Below, one piece after another: positions 13,201 through 25,414 of a DNA stretch of 64,000 bases. Numbering within the stretch: position 1 is the stretch's first letter; every line of letters begins with the position of its first letter. Source of the DNA: Craterostigma plantagineum. Taxonomy: Eukaryota > Streptophyta > Magnoliopsida > Lamiales > Linderniaceae. Made by a program: the position numbers and the translations under genes. The notes under the pieces are model-generated. The model saw only the letters and a list, made by a program, of their open reading frames with translations. It had not been told where the DNA came from and ran no database searches. The DNA is taken from positions 405,001 to 469,000 of the forward strand of contig JAPQWV010000490.1 of NCBI GenBank assembly GCA_027422505.1, in the 5' to 3' direction.

Positions 13201-14043
13201 TTTAGACCTTGATTTAGGTATTTTATTATTGAATGCAATTACTCGACCGTAAACAAAAGTGAGGTGGCTAGAAAACTAATTTTGTGGTGTTGATGAGGAT
13301 CAATGTTCTTATTATGTAGAATGCTCGATAAAACCAACCATTTCAGTCTTACATGTTCTCCCCCAATTCGCAGGTATTTTCTACATGAATACGAGTATTC
13401 ATTTTCGGAAATTAGGTACTTTAGACCTTGATTTAGGTATTTTATTATTGAATGCAATTACTCGACCGTAAACAAAAGTGAGGTGGCTAGAAAACTAATT
13501 TTGTGGTGTTTATGAGGATCGATATTCTTATTATGTAGAATGCTTGATAAAACCAACGATTTCAGTCTTAGATGTTCCCCCGCAATTCGCATGTATTTTC
13601 TACATGGATATGAGTAGTTATTTCCTGGAGTTAAGTACTTTAGACCTTGATTTAGGTATTTTATTATTGAATTCAAATACTCGACCGTAAAGAAAAGTGG
13701 GGTGGCTAGAAAACTAATCTTGTGGTGTTGATGAGGATCAACGTTCTTATTATGTAGAATGCTTGATAAAACCAACCATGCCAGTCTTAGATGTTCTCCC
13801 CGACTTCGCAGGTATTTTCTACATGACTATGAGTATTTATTTCCCGAAATTAAGTACTTTAGACCTTGATTTAGGTATGTTATTATTGAATTCAAGTACT
13901 CGACCGTAAACGAAAGTGAGGTAGCTAGAAAACTAATCTTGTGGTGTCGATGAGGATCAACGTTCTTATTCTGAAGAATGCTTGATAAAACCAACCATGT
14001 CAGTCTTAGATGTTCTCCCCCACTTCGCAGGTATTTTCTACAT

Positions 14044-15745
14044 GACTATGAGTATTTATTTCCCGAAATTAAGTACTTTAGACCTTGATTTAGGTATGTT
14101 ATTATTGAATTCAGGTACTCGACCGTAAACGAAAGTGAGGTAGCTAGAAAACTAATCTTGTGGTGTCGATGAGGATCAATGTTCTTATTATGTAGAATGC
14201 TTGATAAAGCCAACCATTTCAGTCTTAGATGTTCTACCCCAATTCGCAAGTATTTTCTACATGAATATGGGTATTTATTTTCTGAAATTAAGTACTTTAG
14301 ACCATGATTGAGGTATTTTATTATTGAATTCAAGTACTCGACCGTAAAGGAAAGTGAGGTGGCTAGAAAACTAATCTTGTGGTATTGATGAGGATCAATG
14401 TTCTTATTATGTAGAATGCTTGATAAAACCAACCATTTCAGTCTTAGATGTTCTCCCTCAATTTGCAGGTATTTTCTACATGAATACGAGTATTTATTTT
14501 CGGAAATTAGGTACTTTAGACCTTGATTTAGGTATTTTATTATTGAATTCAAGTACTCGACCGTAAATGAAAGTGAGGTGGCTAGAAAACTAATTTTGTG
14601 GTGTTTATGAGGATCGATGTTCTTATTATGTAGAATGCTTGATAAAACCAACGATTTCAGTCTTAGATGTTCCCCCGCAATTCGCATGTATTTTCTACAT
14701 GGATATGAGTAGTTATTTCCTGGAGTTAAGTACTTTAGACCTTGATTTAGGTATTTTATTATTGAATTCAAATACTCGACCGTAAAGAAAAGTGGGGAGG
14801 CTAGAAAACTAATCTTGTGGTGTTGATGAGGATCAACGTTCTTATTATGTAGAATGCTTGATAAAACCAACCATGCCAGTCTTAGATGTTCTCCCCGACT
14901 TCGCAGGTATTTTCTACATGACTATGAGTATTTATTTCCAGAAATTAAGTACTTTAGACCTTGATTTAGGTATTTTATTATTGAATTCAAGTACTCGACC
15001 GTAAACGAAAGTGAGGTGGCTAGAAAACTAATCTTGTGGTTTCGATGAGGTATCAATGTTCTTATTATGTAGAATGCTTGATAAAACCAACCATTTCAGT
15101 CATAGATGTTCTACCCCAATTCGCAGGTATTTTCTACATGAATATGAGTATTTATTTTCTGAAATTAAGTACTTTAGACCATGATTGAGGTATTTTATTA
15201 TTGAATTCAAGTACTCGACCGTAAACGAAAGTGAGGTGGCTAGAAAACTAATCTTGTGGTATTGATGAGGATCAATGTTTTTATTATGTAGAATGCTTGA
15301 TAAAACCAAACATTTCAGTCTTAGATGTTTTCCCCCAATTCGCATGTATTTTCTACATGGATATGAGTAGTTATTTCCTGGAGTTAAGTACTTTAGACCT
15401 TGATTTAGGTATTTTATTATTGAATTCAAGTACTCGACCGTAAACAAAAGTGAGGTGGCTAGAAAACTAATTTTGTGGTGTTTATGAGGATCGATGTTCT
15501 TATTATGTAGAATGCTTGATAAAACCAACGATTTCAGTCTTAGATGTTCCCCCGCAATTCGCATGTTTTTTCTACATGGATATGAGTAGTTATTTCCTGG
15601 AGTTAAGTACTTTAGACCTTGATTTAGGTATTTTATTATTGAATTCAAATACTCGACCGTAAAGAAAAGTGGGGTGGCTAGAAAACTAATCTTGTGGTGT
15701 TGATGAGGATCAACGTTCTTATTATGTAGAATGCTTGATAAAACC
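14044..15745. repeat. 4-monomer higher-order repeat of 876 bp (left portion)
   Basis: The variant order CCCCGACTTCGCAGG type, CTACCCCAATTCGCAAG type, CCTCAATTTGCAGG type and CCCCGCAATTCGCATG type recurs as a block. Its GACTATGAG anchors at 14044 and 14920 are 876 bp apart, exactly four monomers. After element B the same order resumes with anchors at 25471, 26347 and 27223, again 876 bp apart. Confidence 0.8.
15741..15745. repeat. Target-site duplication AAACC, left of element B
   Basis: AAACC precedes the LTR and is repeated at 25415-25419 after the element. Deleting B and one copy gives the uninterrupted satellite GATAAAACCAACCATG. Confidence 0.95.
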
Positions 15746-18236
15746 TGTGGCGACCCTACTTCCTAATTAGAATAATTGGCGGATTTCCGCAACAGAAGTC
15801 GCGGGGGACCCGGTTTATTAAAAACTTTTAATAAAATAATTTACATTTCATATCAAAGGTCGGGTTTTACAAAAAACGTCATATTTACACACCGGGCCGA
15901 AGCCCCAAAATCTAACCCGACTAAACTAAACTACGCCTCCCCACAGGTCGCGTCCCATGTACCGCTCCGCCCTCAAAAGCCCGTGGAGTCACCGCCGCCA
16001 GCCCGCCTACAGCTAGCCCTGACACCCATCGGTGTCGGGCGCAGTCTCACCTATAAAATAAAACCCTGAGCAAAAACGCCCAGTAGGTGGCAGTAAAAAC
16101 ATGCAATGCATATGCGTGCGTGCACTCAACCCAATCCCATGTCCTCGCACATGAAATATGCACGCTCGACCTATCTCACGTCTCATCACATATCAGGGCC
16201 CTAGGCTAGACTCGGCACCCACGCGCGCATGGCATGGTACGCCATAATCATGCGGTAGCCCACGCCGGCCTCGCCGGGTCGCTCCCTCCGCACACAATCT
16301 CAACCCGACGGTGTTACACCTTGGTGTAACTCCCCGAGTAGTCTACCACTACCCGGGTAGACAGGAATCTCTCATCTGTCTGCCGTCCCTGAGCCAATAA
16401 AATATCGGTGGTGTACACCTCGGGTGGCTCAATCCCGAGTAGATGGGTGTCGCAAACCCCCTCTCCCACCAGGTGCCCTATCGAGTCTAGACCTGACTAC
16501 CAACATCGGTAACTCTACCCCACTCATCCGACACCGTAAGGCATCACCGTACAAATACGGTACAACAATCTCTCACACGTGTATGTTGTGATATGCACAT
16601 ACAAAACAATCACATGAACACATCACACGTTTCATAAACTCGTAATTAGTATAACTCGTAAAATATTATACTTTATTAAAACCTGGTACTAGGCCAATGG
16701 TTTGAAATTCCAAAAATAATATTTTTATAATTTAAAAATATGGGTTGACCCGAAAATATATGTTATAGTACGAAAATATTTTATTTAAAACTGATTTGAG
16801 CTTAAAACCATTTATTTAAAATATTTGGATACTGTTTTAGGGTTTTCGGTAAAAAGTCGGGCGATTTAAGTTGTGCAGTAGAAAAATGTCGAGATGTATA
16901 GTGAAGGGACTTGACATTTCTAAGGTTTGTATATCGACATTTTTGTTATGTCTCGACATTTCTATGATATCGACATTTTACCCTGGTTTCGACATTTTAC
17001 AATGAACTCGACATTTTAAATGATTTCGACATTTTACGATGAACTCGACATTTTTAAAGGATTTCGACATTTTACGATGAACTCGACATTTTTAAATGAT
17101 TTCGACATTTTTAAATGATTTCGACATTTTAAAATGAACTCGACATTTTTACATGATTTCGACACTTTTCAGAAATCATGGTCTCGACATTTATGAGGCT
17201 TCGACATTTTTCAGAAACAACGGCCTCGACATTTTTCAAGGGTTTCGACATCTTTTACCAATTTCGACATTTTTCAGAAATTCAAACATGTTCTTCGTCA
17301 CATACACATCGATCAAATCATCCACCTCATGAACTCATATATTGAGTTCGGAATCACGTCAAAACACATTTATAGCATACCACGAAAATTATCAAAAATT
17401 GTAAAACTTAAAAACATAAAATTCGATTGGCCTTCCAAATCGAATTCTAAAAATTTCGGAATTTAATCTACTTTAAAAGGGTTTGTAGGGGTATAAACCA
17501 CCTACCTCACTTCCAAGCTAATATTTGGGTGATTTTCCTAAGCTAAGGTCGAGTTGAGCTCGTTCCCTTCACAGCACCTTTCTTCTTTCGTCACCTACAC
17601 TTAGGCTAACTACTTAAACCGTATAAAATAGCAATTATCTAAGCTTGTAAATGGGATCCTCACCTCTTTAACTCGGTTCTTCTCTCTTTGGTCCCTTGTT
17701 TTTATTTCTTTGTTTTTCTCCTTGATCCTCACGTCGATTGAAGGTTGCAAATGAGGTTTTTTTCTTTCTTCTCTTCTAAGGTTCTTTTCGTTGGTTAAAG
17801 GTTGGCAATTGTGGGTTTTTATTTCCTTTGCATCTCTATCACGTTTTTTTTTTTTATTTTATTTTATTTTGTTGCCTTAGACCATAATGATTATTGTTAG
17901 GATAAATATCTCTTTTGAAGTATGGCCTTCACGTGGCTTTTCCCACAAATTAAGTAACTTTGTTCTTATCTCATGTTTTTAATTCATTTGGGCCATTAGT
18001 TCACTTATTTGGGCTTCATAAAATTTAACTTGGGCCCTAATTAATTTGTTTTGGGTCTAATATTATTCAACCTATTCTTATTCTTGGGTTTCTTAAGCAT
18101 TTTCGGCCCACTTGTTTTTCCTCGGCCCTAACTGATATTTTCGGCTCGCTCCCGAAAATCGGTTTCGTTCGAAAGTCATCTTCATTAATTTCGAACATTA
18201 CAGAAATAATCCCGTATTAATTTTACGGGTATTACA
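15746..18236 (-). mobile_element. 3' LTR of element B (2491 bp)
   Basis: On the + strand it begins TGTGGCGACC and ends GGGTATTACA (TG...CA). It contains the TCGACATTT repeat cluster (16900-17285) and a 16-bp palindrome TTACACCTTGGTGTAA at 16314-16329. It also carries antisense short ORFs that recur in every LTR and are not taken as genes. Confidence 0.95.
16900..17285. repeat. TCGACATTT repeat cluster in the 3' LTR of B
   Basis: About sixteen exact copies of TCGACATTT, plus variants such as TCGACACTT and TCGACATCT, occur in under 400 bp. They alternate between CTCGACATTT and TTTCGACATTT with 10-15 bp AT-rich spacers (ATGAT, ATGAA). Confidence 0.9.
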
Positions 18237-18272
18237 TCCTCCCCCCTTATAGAAATTTCGTCCCCGAAATTT
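18237..18272 (-). other. Polypurine tract and adjacent hairpin of element B
   Basis: The minus strand reads AAGGGGGGAGGA directly before the 3' LTR (18237-18248), the plus-strand DNA primer of reverse transcription. Just upstream, 18253-18272 is a perfect 8-bp inverted repeat (AAATTTCG, 4-base loop, CGAAATTT) that overlaps the gag-pol stop codon. The same arrangement is present in D and C. Confidence 0.85.
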
Positions 18273-21200
18273 AAGTCGTCGTAAACAACTCGGGGTACTT
18301 TTCTCTCATCTCATCTTCTCGCTCCCAAGTGGCTTCCTCCATTGTCTGGTTCCGCCACAAGACCTTCACTAGGGGGATGTTCTTATTTCGAAGTCGCTTC
18401 ACCTCGTACATTAAAATCTCCACCGGCCTTTCTTCATAGCTTAGGTCCGGTCTCAATTGTTGATGAAGCGTCTCACTTCGTAGCACATGACTCGGATCCG
18501 GAACGTACTTCCGTAACGTAGATACGTGGAAGACGTCATGGACTTGTGCTAGTGATGTCGGTAGTTCTAACTGGTACGCTACTTCACCGACTCTTTTCAA
18601 AATATGAAAGGGTCCTATGTATCTCGGACTCAACTTTCCTTTTCGTCCGAATCTCTTAACTCCTTTCATCGGTGATATTTTCAAGAAGACTTGATCGCCT
18701 TCTTCAAATTCCAACGGCCTTCGTCTTTTATCCGCGTAATTCTTCTGACGACTTTGGGCCGTTTGCATCCTCTCCCGAATCTTACTAACAGCTTCGGTCA
18801 TCTCACGAATCATTTCGGGACCTAATAACGCCTTCTCACCGATTTCATCCCAATGTACTGGGGATCGGCATTTACGCCCATACAAGGCTTCGTAAGGTGC
18901 CATTCCGATCGTCGCTTGAAAGCTGTTGTTATACGAAAATTCGATCAACGGGATGTATTTACTCCAGCTTCCTCGGAAATCCAGAACACACGCCCTTAAC
19001 ATATCTTCGAGCGTTTGGATCGTTCTCTCCGATTGCCCGTCCGTCTGGGGATGATAGGCTGAACTAAACGACAGTTTGGTCCCTAAAGCCTTCTGCAAGC
19101 TCCCCCAGAATTGAGATAGAAATCTTGAATCGCGATCGGAAACGATCGACATCGGAATCCCATGTAGTCTCACTATTTCTTGAATGTATATCTCTGCGAA
19201 CTTCTCCATGGGATAAGTCTGGTTGATCGGTAGAAAGTGGGCAGATTTCGTTAATCTATCAACGATTACCCAGATTGCATCATATCCTTTCACCGTTTTG
19301 GGTAACCCGACGACGAAGTCCATTGTTATGTGGTCCCACTTCCATTCAGGAATCGTCAACGGTTGTAACATTCCTGCCGGCCTTTGATGTTCTGCTTTGA
19401 TCTGTTGACAAGTCAGACATCGACTTACGAATGCAGCAACATCTCTTTTCATGCCAGGCCACCAGTAATTCATTCGTAAATCCCGATACATCTTCGTGGC
19501 ACCAGGATGTACTGAGTAGGTCGTAGTGTGTGCCTCATTCATTAAAGTTCGACGGATTTCTTCATTCTTAGGCACGTACAACCGACTTCTGAATCGTAAG
19601 CTCCCGTCTTCTCGGAATTCGAATTCCGACGGAACATCTTCATCTTGTTCACCCCGAATCTTCAGGTATAATTCATCTTTCCTTTGTGCGCCGATGATTC
19701 GATCTAACAGCGTCGGTTTGAGAGTCAACGCTGCCAATCTCGTCTCAATCTCCCCGAAGTGAATTACTTCAACTCCGAGTTGGCACAATTCGGTATTCAC
19801 GGCTTTCCGGCTCAACGCGTCTGCGACCACGTTAGCTTTTCCTGGATGATAATTTATCACACAGTCGTAGTCCTTCACTAGTTCGAGCCATCGTCGTTGC
19901 CTCATATTTAACTCCTTTTGTGTGAAGAAGTACTTCAGGCTCTTGTGATCTGTAAAGATCTCGCACCTTTCTCCGTACAGATAGTGTCGCCAGATTTTAA
20001 GAGCAAACACTACCGCGGCGAGTTCAAGATCATGGGTGGGGTAATTCTTCTCATACGACTTCAACTGTCGGGAGGCATAAGCAATCACCTTCCCATTTTG
20101 CATTAACACGCACCCCAAGCCATTCTTCGAGGCGTCGCTATATACTGAAAATCCTTCAGTACCCGAAGGTATTGCTAGGACTGGGGCGGTCGTCAGTCTT
20201 TTCTTCAACTCCTGGAAACTTTGTTCACATTCTCCAGTCCACTTGTACGGAACATCCTTCTTTGTCAGGTTTGTGAGCGTCGAGGCTATACTGGAAAAAT
20301 CCTTGATGAACTTTCGATAATATCCAGCAAGCCCGAGAAAACTTCTAACCTCCGTGGGAGTGGTCGGTCGTGGCCAATTTTCTATCGCCTCAATCTTGCT
20401 GGGGTCCACCGCAATTCCGCTCCCCGAAATGATGTGCCCCAGAAATGCCACTTGTTCCAACCAGAATTCACATTTCTTAAATTTAGCGAACAACTGTTTC
20501 TCCCGAAGGATTCCAAGGACCGTCCTCAGATGTTCCTCGTGTTCCTCCTTCGTCTTCGAGTATACGAGGATATCGTCGATAAATACGATAATGAAACGGT
20601 CTAGGAACTCCTTAAATACTCGGTTCATTAGATCCATGAAAGCGGCAGGAGCATTCGTTAGCCCGAAAGGCATGACCAAGAATTCGTAGTGGCCGTACCT
20701 CGTGCTGAACGCAGTTTTCGGAACATCCTTTTCACGGATTTTCAACTGATGGTAACCGGAACGCAGGTCGATCTTTGAGAACACCGTTGCTCCTTGTAAT
20801 TGATCGAATAAATCATCTATCCTCGGCAACGGGTATTTGTTCTTTATCGTGATCTTATTAAGTTCACGATAGTCTATACATAATCTCATTGACCCGTCTT
20901 TCTTCTTTACGAAAAGTACCGGGGCTCCCCAGGGCGAGAAACTGGGTTGAATGAAACCCTTCTGCAATAATTCCTCCAGTTGCTCTTTCAACTCCCGCAG
21001 TTCATTCGGTGCTAGCCGATACGGGGCTTTAGAAATAGGGGCAGCTCCAGGCACAAGATCGATTACAAATTCTATTTCCCGATTCGGCGGTAATCCCGGG
21101 AGATCCTCGGGAAACACATCGGGATACTCCTTTACTATAGGAACTTCCTCTAGTTTTGGCTGAGGAGATTCTTCGGCTTTTACCGCAAAGACCAGAAATG

Positions 21201-22764
21201 CTTCACAACCCGAGTTCACGAGTCGCTGAGCTTTCAAGGCAGAAATCCTAGGGATTGATTCATTGTTCGTCTTTCCCGAAATTTCAAACTCGCCTCCCTC
21301 GGTCGATTCAAACCTAACTACTTTCTTCGCACAGTCTATGATTGCTCCGTACTTCGAGAGCCAATCCATCCCGAATATGATGTCGTAATCATTCATCGGG
21401 ATCACTATCAAATCTACATTCAATTCCCGACCCTCAATTCTCACGGGACAGTTTTCTACTACTAAGTTCGTCCTAGTTGGATCTCCATGGGGTAGGGAAA
21501 CTATGTAGTTGCACGAAGAATGGGTAGGATATATTCCCGCCCGGGTCACAAAACTGGCCGACACAAACGAATGTGTGGCTCCGGAGTCAATCAGAATGGA
21601 AGATGGTACGTGAAAGATATTCAACGTACCAGTCACTACGGCTGGATTCGCCTCCGCCTCCTCGTTTGTTATTGTGAAAACCCTCGCAGGTACGGGTGGA
21701 GGTCGGGTCGATTTCTGTGGTGGATTCTGTGGTAGAGGCTGACCCTTCGTGCAGTTCCATGCTATATGTCCGGTCTCTCCACACCGAAAGCATTTAAGAC
21801 TCTGTCCCGTCCGAGGTCCGTAGCAGACGCCAAAGTGGTTCCGCCCGCATTGTTGGCATTGGGGCGCCGGGTTCGGTGGTCGATTAGGGACGTTGGTCGG
21901 TCCCTGATAAGTGTTCGGGCGCCACATCTGCTGACCCGCTCGATCTCCTCTATTCTTCGGGCCCTTGCCGAAGAATGGGCGTTTCTGACTGCTTCCACCT
22001 TGCTGAGCCTCCCTCTTCCGGTTTACTTCCTGAGCCTCTCTTACTACTCCTTCTGCCTGCTCAGCAATTAAGGCCCGTTCTGTTGCCTGACGAAATTCCA
22101 GCTGACGCACACCTGCCACGCTGAGGTCTCGGTAGAATTCGGGTTTCAGTCCCCGAAGGAATCTCGTAACTTTGAGAGCGTTCGTTGCTACGAGATGAGG
22201 AGCAAAGCGGGATAACTCCTCGAACTTGCGAATGTATTCTGCAACTGGCATTCGCCCTTGTTTCAGGTTCATGAATTCGTACATTCGCTGTTCTTGGTCA
22301 TGAGTAGTGAAGTACTTTTCGTAGAACAATTCTCTGAAACGCTCCCAAGTCATGGTTGCAGGATCTTCCAACACCTTCACCGTGTTCCACCAGAATCGTG
22401 CACTTCCCCGAAGTAGGGAAACGGCACACAGCACTTTCTCATTGTTCGGCACGCGGCTATAAACAAACAGGTCTTCAATAGTGCCGATCCAGTCCTCGGC
22501 CACCGCAGGGTTGGCGGCCTCTGTAAAATTTGGGGGATTCAATTTGCGAAACCTCTCCCCGACGATTTCCACACGATCGGGTTGTGGGGAGGAATGGTGC
22601 TCAGATGAGCTCCGGTGATTGATCAAGTTATTGATCTGGTCTGACTGACGCTGTATTAATTCAGTCAGCCGTCGAATGGTCTCGTGTTCAGGAGTCGGGG
22701 ACTCAGGTTCGTCCCGTCGACTCGTTTCTCCTACAAACTCTCGTCTAGGTCTACCCCTCGACAT
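18271..22764 (-). CDS. Gag-Pol polyprotein of chromovirus B, intact (1497 aa)
   Basis: A single uninterrupted frame encodes all functions for copying and integrating the element. Gag capsid-like domain lies about 80-240 (FWWNTV at 124-129). Zinc knuckles are an atypical CX2CX3HX3C at 303-314 and a CX2CX4HX4C at 325-338. Protease DSG is 393-395. RT spans about 580-800 with FIDD at 728-731 in place of YVDD. RNase H has D876, E914 and D939. Integrase has H1079, H1086, C1116 and C1119 as the zinc site, and D1149, D1210 and E1246 as the catalytic triad. A GPF motif (about 1384) is followed by a C-terminal chromodomain (about 1446-1494, [11 protein letters not shown]), which in this family binds modified histone H3 and steers integration. 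Start: first ATG after the primer site, in the same place as in D. No stop separates gag from pol. Confidence 0.97.
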   Translation of the reverse strand: MSRGRPRREFVGETSRRDEPESPTPEHETIRRLTELIQRQSDQINNLINHRSSSEHHSSPQPDRVEIVGERFRKLNPPNFTEAANPAVAEDWIGTIEDLFVYSRVPNNEKVLCAVSLLRGSARFWWNTVKVLEDPATMTWERFRELFYEKYFTTHDQEQRMYEFMNLKQGRMPVAEYIRKFEELSRFAPHLVATNALKVTRFLRGLKPEFYRDLSVAGVRQLEFRQATERALIAEQAEGVVREAQEVNRKREAQQGGSSQKRPFFGKGPKNRGDRAGQQMWRPNTYQGPTNVPNRPPNPAPQCQQCGRNHFGVCYGPRTGQSLKCFRCGETGHIAWNCTKGQPLPQNPPQKSTRPPPVPARVFTITNEEAEANPAVVTGTLNIFHVPSSILIDSGATHSFVSASFVTRAGIYPTHSSCNYIVSLPHGDPTRTNLVVENCPVRIEGRELNVDLIVIPMNDYDIIFGMDWLSKYGAIIDCAKKVVRFESTEGGEFEISGKTNNESIPRISALKAQRLVNSGCEAFLVFAVKAEESPQPKLEEVPIVKEYPDVFPEDLPGLPPNREIEFVIDLVPGAAPISKAPYRLAPNELRELKEQLEELLQKGFIQPSFSPWGAPVLFVKKKDGSMRLCIDYRELNKITIKNKYPLPRIDDLFDQLQGATVFSKIDLRSGYHQLKIREKDVPKTAFSTRYGHYEFLVMPFGLTNAPAAFMDLMNRVFKEFLDRFIIVFIDDILVYSKTKEEHEEHLRTVLGILREKQLFAKFKKCEFWLEQVAFLGHIISGSGIAVDPSKIEAIENWPRPTTPTEVRSFLGLAGYYRKFIKDFSSIASTLTNLTKKDVPYKWTGECEQSFQELKKRLTTAPVLAIPSGTEGFSVYSDASKNGLGCVLMQNGKVIAYASRQLKSYEKNYPTHDLELAAVVFALKIWRHYLYGERCEIFTDHKSLKYFFTQKELNMRQRRWLELVKDYDCVINYHPGKANVVADALSRKAVNTELCQLGVEVIHFGEIETRLAALTLKPTLLDRIIGAQRKDELYLKIRGEQDEDVPSEFEFREDGSLRFRSRLYVPKNEEIRRTLMNEAHTTTYSVHPGATKMYRDLRMNYWWPGMKRDVAAFVSRCLTCQQIKAEHQRPAGMLQPLTIPEWKWDHITMDFVVGLPKTVKGYDAIWVIVDRLTKSAHFLPINQTYPMEKFAEIYIQEIVRLHGIPMSIVSDRDSRFLSQFWGSLQKALGTKLSFSSAYHPQTDGQSERTIQTLEDMLRACVLDFRGSWSKYIPLIEFSYNNSFQATIGMAPYEALYGRKCRSPVHWDEIGEKALLGPEMIREMTEAVSKIRERMQTAQSRQKNYADKRRRPLEFEEGDQVFLKISPMKGVKRFGRKGKLSPRYIGPFHILKRVGEVAYQLELPTSLAQVHDVFHVSTLRKYVPDPSHVLRSETLHQQLRPDLSYEERPVEILMYEVKRLRNKNIPLVKVLWRNQTMEEATWEREDEMREKYPELFTTT

Positions 22765-22905
22765 TCTCGAATACTAGATGGCACATATAAACAACCACAT
22801 ATCAGCTCGCATAATCACATTAACACACAACACTTACAGGCGAGGCTGGTTCTCCCGGCTTCTGAGCGGCGGTACATGGACAGTCTTCAGAACCTAAAAC
22901 CTAAC

Positions 22906-22917
22906 GCTCTGATACCA
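22906..22917 (-). other. Primer-binding site of element B
   Basis: TGGTATCAGAGC on the minus strand, two bases inside the 5' LTR, matches the initiator Met-tRNA 3' end. The leader from here to the gag start is about 140 bp. Confidence 0.93.
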
Positions 22918-22919
22918 CC

Positions 22920-25414
22920 TGTGGCGACCCTACTTCCTAATTAGAATAATTGGCGGATTTCCGCAACAGAAGTCGCGGGGGACCCGGTTTATTAAAAACT
23001 TTTAATAAAATAATTTACATTTCATATCAAAGGTCGGGTTTTACAAAAAACGTCATATTTACACACCGGGCCGAAGCCCCAAAATCTAACCCGACTAAAC
23101 TAAACTACGCCTCCCCACAGGTCGCGTCCCATGTACCGCTCCGCCCTCAAAAGCCCGTGGAGTCACCGCCGCCAGCCCGCCTACAGCTAGCCCTGACACC
23201 CATCGGTGTCGGGCGCAGTCTCACCTATAAAATAAAACCCTGAGCAAAAACGCCCAGTAGGTGGCAGTAAAAACATGCAATGCATATGCGTGCGTGCACT
23301 CAACCCAATCCCATGTCCTCGCACATGAAATATGCACGCTCGACCTATCTCACGTCTCATCACATATCAGGGCCCTAGGCTAGACTCGGCACCCACGCGC
23401 GCATGGCATGGTACGCCATAATCATGCGGTAGCCCACGCCGGCCTCGCCGGGTCGCTCCCTCCGCACACAATCTCAACCCGACGGTGTTACACCTTGGTG
23501 TAACTCCCCGAGTAGTCTACCACTACCCGGGTAGACAGGAATCTCTCATCTGTCTGCCGTCCCTGAGCCAATAAAATATCGGTGGTGTACACCTCGGGTG
23601 GCTCAATCCCGAGTAGATGGGTGTCGCAAACCCCCTCTCCCACCAGGTGCCCTATCGAGTCTAGACCTGACTACCAACATCGGTAACTCTACCCCACTCA
23701 TCCGACACCGTAAGGCATCACCGTACAAATACGGTACAACAATCTCTCACACGTGTATGTTGTGATATGCACATACAAAACAATCACATGAACACATCAC
23801 ACGTTTCATAAACTCGTAATTAGTATAACTCGTAAAATATTATACTTTATTAAAACCTGGTACTAGGCCAATGGTTTGAAATTCCAAAAATAATATTTTT
23901 ATAATTTACAAATATGGGTTGACCCGAAAATATATGTTATAGTACGAAAATATTTTATTTAAAACTGATTTGAGCTTAAAACCATTTATTTAAAATATTT
24001 GGATACTGTTTTAGGGTTTTCGGTAAAAAGTCGGGCGATTTAAGTTGTGCAGTAGAAAAATGTCGAGATGTATAGTGAAGGGACTTGACATTTCTAAGGT
24101 TTGTATATCGACATTTTTGTTATGTCTCGACATTTCTATGATATCGACATTTTACCCTGGTTTCGACATTTTACAATGAACTCGACATTTTTAAATGATT
24201 TCGACATTTTACGATGAACTCGACATTTTTAAAGGATTTCGACATTTTACGATGAACTCGACATTTTTAAATGATTTCGACATTTTTAAATGATTTCGAC
24301 ATTTTAAAATGAACTCGACATTTTTACATGATTTCGACACTTTTCAGAAATCATGGTCTCGACATTTATGAGGCTTCGACATTTTTCAGAAACAACGGCC
24401 TCGACATTTTTCAAGGGGTTTCGACATCTTTTACCAATTTCGACATTTTTCAGAAATTCAAACATGTTCTTCGTCACATACACATCGATCAAATCATCCA
24501 CCTCATGAACTCATATATTGAGTTCGGAATCACGTCAAAACACATTTATAGCATACCACGAAAATTATCAAAAATTGTAAAACTTAAAAACATAAAATTC
24601 GATTGGCCTTCCAAATCGAATTCTAAAAATTTCGGAATTTAATCTACTTTAAAAGGGTTTGTAGGGGTATAAACCACCTACCTCACTTCCAAGCTAATAT
24701 TTGGGTGATTTTCCTAAGCTAAGGTCGAGTTGAGCTCGTTCCCTTCACAGCACCTTTCTTCTTTCGTCACCTACACTTAGGCTAACTACTTAAACCGTAT
24801 AAAATAGCAATTATCTAAGCTTGTAAATGGGATCCTCACCTCTTTAACTCGGTTCTTCTCTCTTTGGTCCCTTGTTTTTATTTCTTTGTTTTTCTCCTTG
24901 ATCCTCACGTCGATTGAAGGTTGCAAATGAGGTTTTTTCTTTCTTCTCTTCTAATGTTCTTTTCGTTGGTTAAAGGTTGGCAATTGTGGGTTTTTATTTC
25001 CTTTGCATCTCTATCACGTTTTTATTTTATTTTATTTTATTTTATTTTGTTGCCTTAGACCATAATGATTATTGTTAGGATAAATATCTCTTTTGAAGTA
25101 TGGCCTTCACGTGGCTTTTCCCACAAATTAAGTAACTTTGTTCTTATCTCATGTTTTTAATTCATTTGGGCCATTAGTTCACTTATTTGGGCTTCATAAA
25201 ATTTAACTTGGGCCCTAATTAATTTGTTTTGGGTCTAATATTATTCAACCTATTCTTATTCTTGGGTTTCTTAAGCATTTTCGGCCCACTTGTTTTTCCT
25301 CGGCCCTAACTGATATTTTCGGCTCGCTCCCGAAAATCGGTTTCGTTCGAAAGTCATCTTCATTAATTTCGAACATTACAGAAATAATCCCGTATTAATT
25401 TTACGGGTATTACA
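22920..25414 (-). mobile_element. 5' LTR of element B (2495 bp)
   Basis: It matches 15746-18236 almost base for base. The differences I found are A/C at about 23907, G/T at about 24954, and length changes in T, G and ATTTT runs. The U3 side (about 24650-25414) differs clearly from the LTRs of C and D, although the coding regions are nearly the same. Confidence 0.95.
24085..24450. repeat. TCGACATTT repeat cluster in the 5' LTR of B
   Basis: Same cluster as in the 3' LTR of B, with about sixteen TCGACATTT copies. Confidence 0.9.

Larger units (their letters stand above)
3640..15745 (-). repeat. 219-bp satellite array, block 1 (about 54 monomers)
   Basis: This is a head-to-tail tandem repeat. 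Successive GATGAGG motifs at 12854, 13073 and 13292 are exactly 219 bp apart. Almost every monomer has an EcoRI site (GAATTC in ATTGAATTCAAGTACTCG), a TCGACCGTAAA motif and GCTTGATAAAACCAACC. Monomers at the left (about 3640-6900) are the most divergent from each other; towards the right they become more uniform, with an exact 4-monomer higher-order repeat of 876 bp (anchors 14044 and 14920). The minus strand is open across whole monomers (73 codons). A solo LTR interrupts the array at 6946-7241. The strand given is that of the open frame. The block ends at the AAACC target site of element B. Confidence 0.97.
15746..25414 (-). mobile_element. Complete Ty3/gypsy chromovirus element B (9669 bp)
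   Basis: A full-length minus-strand LTR retrotransposon: two LTRs (22920-25414 and 15746-18236), primer site, intact gag-pol, polypurine tract and a 5-bp target duplication (AAACC). By eye the LTRs differ by two substitutions and four length changes in simple runs over 2.49 kb, so the insertion is recent. The gene order gag, protease, RT, RNase H, integrase, chromodomain and the long LTRs point to the plant Tekay/Del lineage. All parts needed for retrotransposition in cis are visible, so it may be autonomous. Confidence 0.95.

Noticed and set aside
17821..17880. T-rich and ATTTT runs considered as a terminator or a separate microsatellite locus
   Set aside because: They are within the LTR of B and differ between its two LTRs by slippage only.
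18271..22764. Many 60-127 codon ORFs on the opposite strand or other frames of the gag-pol regions (for example 20221-20604 and 20354-20689)
   Set aside because: They are shadows of the long gag-pol frame and recur as mirrored frames in D.
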